This document shows, one piece after another, positions 59,469 to 64,000 of a stretch of DNA of 64,000 bases. The stretch's first letter is position 1, and every line of letters begins with the position of its first letter. The stretch comes from Abelmoschus esculentus. Its lineage: Eukaryota > Streptophyta > Magnoliopsida > Malvales > Malvaceae. The stretch lies in assembly GCA_035048815.1 (NCBI GenBank), contig JAUCBN010000042.1:15643501-15707500 (forward strand), given 5' to 3'. The translations under genes and the position numbers were made by a program. Under the pieces are notes generated by a model. That model was given only the letters and a program-made list of their open reading frames with translations. It did not search any database and was not told the origin of the DNA.

Positions 59469-60500
59469 GGCCAAGAACAACCCCTTCCTGCAAAGAGAGT
59501 AAGGTAGACAACTCGTGAAATAAATAATTATGAAAGAACAAAGGTAATCCTGAAATAAGAAAGCATGCATCAAATCTACTCTTACATAGCATATAATGAT
59601 CCAAACATAAAAACATCCATGTCCAGTAGACAGAAAAAGCATAACAGGAAACAGTGCATAAAAGAACCGAATTCTAAAGGATCATCTCCCTAGCTACCAG
59701 AAATACTTGTCAAAAGGATCTGCTCAACGTGCAATCCTATTTGAATCAAGTTCAAAATTGTTCACTGTTGTTGACGTTCTGTAGCAAAGTTTAATCAGAA
59801 AAAGGAAAAAAAAAAAACGTACTTTCACCAGGAAACAAGGGAGTAAACCCTTAATTGCACGGCTCAACCTTCGAATAAATTCAAAAACAAAGTAAAAATA
59901 AGATATTATCCTCCCTCCCCAATGCATATTATCTGCAACGAACATACAAAGCGTCTCTACAGGAAACAAATCAAGAACAAACCTCTAAAAACATCTAATC
60001 GTCGCCTTAAATGGCGCTCTTCAATTTCCTCAACAAAACTCGAAAATGCAAAGCGAAATCTAACAAATGAACTTAGAACAATGATTCTAGCAGTATTTAC
60101 ATCTTCTTTTTCAAATCCTACAACAATAAATGAATAAAAAATAACGTAAACTAAGCAAAGCTATAGAATAGTGAAAATCCAAACTCTAAAAAAAACTTTT
60201 GATTCTTTTCAACTTTCCATGCTTCCTCAACAACAGATTCGTCTTTCTAAACTTCAGAAACGAACAATAAATAAAATAAAAACAAACAAAAACATCATAT
60301 TATGTTAAATTTGTGAACTACAAAAATTACAACAACAAAATGAAAAGCTTACCTTTTTTTTCTGAAATTGAAGAATTCAGATTCGAAATCTAATGTTTCT
60401 AAATCAAAATCTAACAATTTCTTAGGGATTTCTTGTTGTTTAATGAAGGCTTCTCCTCTGTACTTTATTTTTCTATTTTTCCTTCAGTGCGTTGAAGTGG
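59469..60500 (-). promoter_or_regulatory. bZIP 5' UTR with introns and promoter side
   Basis: A splice-acceptor-like CTTTGCAG lies just before the start codon (rc of about 59488), so the leader is probably spliced. A likely first exon is near 60355-60490, where the rc reads as a TC-rich leader ending at a GTAAGC donor (about 60350). No coding exon is seen here. Confidence 0.4.
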
Positions 60501-60812
60501 GGAATCAGGGACTCGAAATAACAAAATAAAATCTGAAAAAAAAAAACACTTTTACCTTCTAACCCCTTTAAAATACTTGTATTATATACTAACCCTCGAC
60601 GGTTCTTTTATTTTAAATGATTTATTAATAGTACTTTATTTGGTCTTTACCAACTAAATCACTTTAAAAAAATAAATTATCATTATCTTTAATAACTTGT
60701 TATTAAAAAATAACAACCTAAAGTGAATACAATATTATTTATTAAAAAATAACAATCTAAAATGAAAAATTATAATCATAATATAATATTATTTATTAGA
60801 AAATTTTATAAT

Positions 60813-61603
60813 AAACATCGAACACCTCTGAACATTGTTAATGATGAACATCGTTGAACATTATTAAATTGATTTATAAAGATTAAAAACTTTAAGGACT
60901 TAAAATATAATTATAAATTATTTAAATTAAATTTTTATTAAATTATTTTTTGTGTATATTTTATTTTATTAATTAAATAAAAAATATTAAACCCTAAAAA
61001 TTAATTTTAAAAACTAACTCTAAACCCTAAAATCAAAATCAAAATCACTAAACATTAAATTACGAACCCTAAAATATAATATTAAAACCTTAGATCCAAA
61101 ACCTAAAACCAAAAATCCTAAAATACTAAACCATAAACACTAAATCCAAACTATAAAATCCTAAACCCTAAAATAACCAAAACCCTTAAACCCTAAACCT
61201 AAAACCTAAAATCTTAAACTAATTATTGGTTTTAATTTTTGAGTTTATACTTTTAGAGGTTGATATTTTCTATTTTAGGGTTTAGGATTTTATATTTTTA
61301 GGGTTTAAAGATTATGATATAGTATTTTGGATTTTAGGGTTTAAGGTTTAATATTTTAGGCCTTTGACTTTAGGGTTTTAATTTTTTAACGTAATATTTT
61401 TATTTTTTAAATTAAAAATAATTTAAATAAATTATTTTAAAAAACTAAAATAATATATATATTTTAAAAATTTTATTTTCAATAATTTGAAATTATATAT
61501 TTAGTCCTTAAAATTTTAATTTTTATTAAATAATTTAATAGTGTTTAGCGGTGTTCATCGTTAGTAGTGTTCAGCAATGTTTGACGTACGTGGTAGACTC
61601 ATC
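60813..61603. mobile_element. About 790-bp TIR element with telomere-like repeat arms, relative of 34603-34848
   Basis: The left end CATCGAACACCTCTGAACATTG mirrors the right end, read in reverse GTCAAACATTGCTGAACAC. Terminal GGATGAGTCTAC is kept only on the right, so the left end is clipped. The left arm (60985-61215) is full of AAACCCTAAAA words and the right arm (61265-61375) of TTTAGGGTTTA words, making a large imperfect palindrome. No coding capacity. Confidence 0.65.
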
Positions 61604-61614
61604 CTTATTTATTA

Positions 61615-62265
61615 TTATTTACGGTCGAAGATTCAAATAATAATTTATTATTGTAATAACGATAATAATATTTTTTATATTATTATTAAAAATAACAACC
61701 TAAAATAATCGTAATACAATATTATTTATTATTATTTACAGTCGAGGATTCAAATAATAATTTGTTATTGTAATAACGATAATAATATCGTTTTATATTG
61801 TTATTAAAAAATAACAACCTAAACCAATCGTAATATAATATTATTTATTATTATTTACAGTCGAGGATTCAAATAGTAATTTGTTATTATAATAACGATA
61901 ATAATATCGTTTTATATTGTTATTAAAAAATAACAATCTAAAACCACCGTAATAACAACCTAAAACAATCGTAATATAATATTATTTATTATTATTTCCA
62001 GTCAAGGATTCAAATAGTAATTTGTTATTGTAATAACGATAATAATATCGTTTTATATTGTTATTAAAAAATAACAACCTAAAACCACCGTAATAACAAC
62101 CTAAAACAATCGTAATACAATATTATTTATTATTATTTACAGTCGAAGATTCAAATAATAATTTGTTATTGTAATAACGATAATAATATCGTTTTATATT
62201 GTTATTAAAAAATAACAACTTAAAATAATCATAATATAATATTATTATTTATAATTATAATAAAA
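61615..62265. repeat. Five AT-rich tandem units (117-141 bp) with internal palindrome
   Basis: GATTCAAATA begins at 61630, 61747, 61866, 62007 and 62148. Later units carry an extra 22 bp containing CCACCGTAATAACAACCTAA. Each unit has AACGATAATAATATCGTT, a near-perfect hairpin, and TTATATTGTTATTA. Non-coding. Confidence 0.88.
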
Positions 62266-62269
62266 TACC

Positions 62270-63170
62270 GCAATCGAATCTAGCTCACAACTGTTATTTA
62301 AATTCATGTTAACAATGGTTTGGGAAGTGAGTTCATACCACGTAAAGTGACTGGTAAGTGCGTTGCAAAGCAATTTGTTGCTTTAAAAGACATTATTAAT
62401 CCATATGATTAAGATTAATTATGACTGAGAAATGAAGAAAAGTGCTTAAAACAAAAGGATTAAAGAGAGATGAAGAAAGACAACCAAACTCCACACATCA
62501 ATATCACACAAAGTGATAACAATTTTTATGCATATATCACATGGAAATTATTTATATTTTAAAATAAAAATATTTATTTGTTAATTGTTATAAGAATTAT
62601 TCTTAAATATATTGTTTGCGAATAAAATAAAAAATAATAATTTTTGATAATATATATATATTCATCTCATAATTTATGTTTTAAATATAAATTTATCATT
62701 TTTAATAATATTGTTTTTAAAGTTTGAACTCGCATATTTTTAAAAATAATATTTGATTGATAATTAATTATAATTTCTATTACATGTATAAAAGAATAAA
62801 TAAATAACGAAGATGTAATAAATTACTACAACTACTAGTATAATATTAAATAATAGTTTATATTACTCTATTGTTATTTTATCCATGTGGATTTTTGTTC
62901 AAGAATGAAATCTTATTGGAACTGCCCAGTTCATCCTTCGGAACCATATCACATCCCGGATCTGATGAAATAGGATGAACCGCGATGATTCAATAAAACC
63001 TTCAAACTAAGTCTAACAAAAGCAAAAAAGTCTGATTAAAATTCAATTTAATTCTTTTACTTTTACCCTTTACTTATTTTACTTATTTTTTTACTTAACT
63101 TAAACTTAAGAGAAGAAAAAAGACTTCTTTCTTTTTTTTTTCATTGTACAACGAACAATTTTTTAAAATC
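62270..63170. other. Intergenic DNA, then possible start of the plastid insertion
   Basis: AT-rich to about 62880 with nothing recognised. From 62890 to 63000 base composition rises (CCGGATCTGATGAAATAGG) and may already be plastid-derived, but I could not assign it to a plastid locus. Confidence 0.3.
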
Positions 63171-63710
63171 ATAGGATTACTTTTTTATTTTTTGTTTTAT
63201 TCATGAAAACTATTCTATATAATTAGGTGTTCCCATAAATTCTGACCTTGATAACGCTCTAGATTCATATCAGGATCATTAAATAGAAAGTTTAATGAAA
63301 AGAAAGAGTAAAGTAAACAAAAAAGACTCTTTTTTTTTCATTTTGAAATTGATTATTGATCGATTTATTTGGCAATAACGAAAGGATTACTAGTAACTAG
63401 TAATCCGCGTCGCTCTCAAGATATATTTCTAACTAACAATATAACAGGTACAAATATTAAATTGAGGTACCCATTTTATGACAACTTTAAGCAACTTTCC
63501 CTCTATTTTTGTGCCTTTAGTAGGCCTAGTATTTCCGGCAATTGCAATTGCTTCTTTATCTTTGTATGTTCAAAAAACTAAGATTTTTTAGATTGGATGG
63601 GGCCAAGACCAAAGACCAAATCTTATCTATTTTTTTTTCAAGACTTAGATGCCACGGATACCTATTTAGTAGAATATTGTATAACATCCGGCTTCCCCGA
63701 ACCGAACATA
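63170..63710 (+). other. Nuclear plastid DNA: psaI region (accD-psaI-ycf4 interval)
   Basis: The psaI frame and its flanking spacers are of plastid type, including an upstream AGTAATCCGCGTCG tract and the downstream GGATGGGGCCAAGACC spacer that lies between psaI and ycf4 in plastomes. The left border is uncertain. The right border is a junction with ndhH at about 63711. Confidence 0.7.
63478..63591 (+). pseudogene. psaI: psaI (photosystem I subunit VIII), nuclear-located plastid copy, frame intact
   Basis: The 37-codon frame begins [20 protein letters not shown] and ends KTKIF. It has the single membrane helix typical of PsaI, a small thylakoid subunit that helps hold PsaL and light-harvesting contacts. 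The frame has no stop, unlike the ndhJ and ndhH pieces. It should still be silent in the nucleus because plastid promoters and translation signals are used. It would be a normal gene only if this end were plastid genome, which the joined ndhH and the nuclear neighbours argue against. Confidence 0.85.
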
Positions 63711-64000
63711 AATGATCAACTTTTCGAAGATCCCATTTGATTCCCGATGCTCGTAGCATTGGGCCGGATAAACCCTAATTTATTGCTTCTTCTCCACCAA
63801 TAACGCCTATCCCTTCAACTCGTTCTAAAAAAATAGGATTTCGCGTAATAAGTTTTTGATATTCAACAATTCCTGTTAAAAAATAATCGCAGAAATCCAA
63901 ACATTTATCTATCCAGCCATAAGGTAGATCGGCCGCCACTCCTCCGATACGAAAATAATTATGCATCATTCTCATACCGGTGGCAGCTTCGAATAGATCA
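63711..64000 (-). pseudogene. ndhH: ndhH fragment, nuclear plastid DNA, runs off the window
   Basis: Minus strand: [50 protein letters not shown], then TAG at 63777-63775 where Trp is expected, then [20 protein letters not shown]. This is the middle of NdhH, the hydrogenase-like large subunit of the thylakoid NDH complex. The stop fits TGG-to-TAG decay. In plastomes ndhH lies in the small single-copy region, far from psaI, so the two were joined after leaving the plastid. Confidence 0.92.

Noticed and set aside
63369..63581. 70-codon plus-strand frame
   Set aside because: It overlaps psaI in another frame; psaI at 63478 is the real plastid frame.
1..64000. tRNA genes
   Set aside because: No cloverleaf with matching A and B boxes was found by eye; the B-box-like words at 48547 and 53125 lack a tRNA fold.

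Overview
This is a nuclear segment of a flowering-plant genome, most likely a eudicot. The evidence is AT-rich intergenic DNA, small spliced genes with GT-AG introns, plant-only families (B3, KRP, LARP6 with PAM2, group-E-like bZIP), Ty1/copia and Ty3/gypsy elements, MITEs, TTTAGGG-type interstitial motifs and three unrelated pieces of plastid DNA. I cannot name the species.

Positions 1-10192 are almost all transposon. A gene 3' end (tentative) is followed by the 3' part of a decayed copia element on the minus strand. That is fused, mid reverse transcriptase, to a tandem Ty3/gypsy (Tekay/Del-like chromovirus) array: pol tail, truncated LTR, broken gag-pol, full LTR. The full LTR ends inside an exon of an ATG2 (autophagy lipid-transfer protein) copy. 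This copy, 10193-15606, also has two in-frame stops and two frameshifts, so it is a pseudogene. Two MITEs with clear target-site duplications follow (15865-16231 and 18017-18485).

Positions 19.4-29.4 kb hold a scrambled minus-strand pseudogene of the microtubule polymerase MOR1/XMAP215. Exon pieces from all five TOG domains are recognisable, but the TOG5 pieces lie between TOG1 and TOG2. Some exons are amplified: six copies of a 141-bp unit in two blocks of three, and three copies of a 227-bp unit. A plastid ndhJ fragment sits in one copy of a duplicated segment.

Positions 31.6-60.5 kb are the living part. The genes are a CDK inhibitor (KRP, minus), LARP6 (plus, ten exons), a domesticated Harbinger transposase of the ALP1-like type (minus), ZOP1 (plus), two single-B3-domain genes (minus), mitochondrial uL30m (minus) and a bZIP34/61-like factor (minus). 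The transposase gene and ZOP1 are divergent over about 0.8 kb. Between the genes are a plastid 23S rRNA fragment, a SWIB-domain fragment, a solo LTR, microsatellites and an intronic tandem repeat.

Positions 60.5-64 kb are TIR-element and AT-rich tandem-repeat DNA, then a mosaic plastid insertion (psaI region joined to ndhH) that runs off the window end. I found no coordinated operon-like system. The genes act separately in the cell cycle, RNA metabolism, chromatin and transcription. The most unusual structures are the scrambled MOR1 locus and the tandem, lesion-sharing gypsy array that truncates ATG2.
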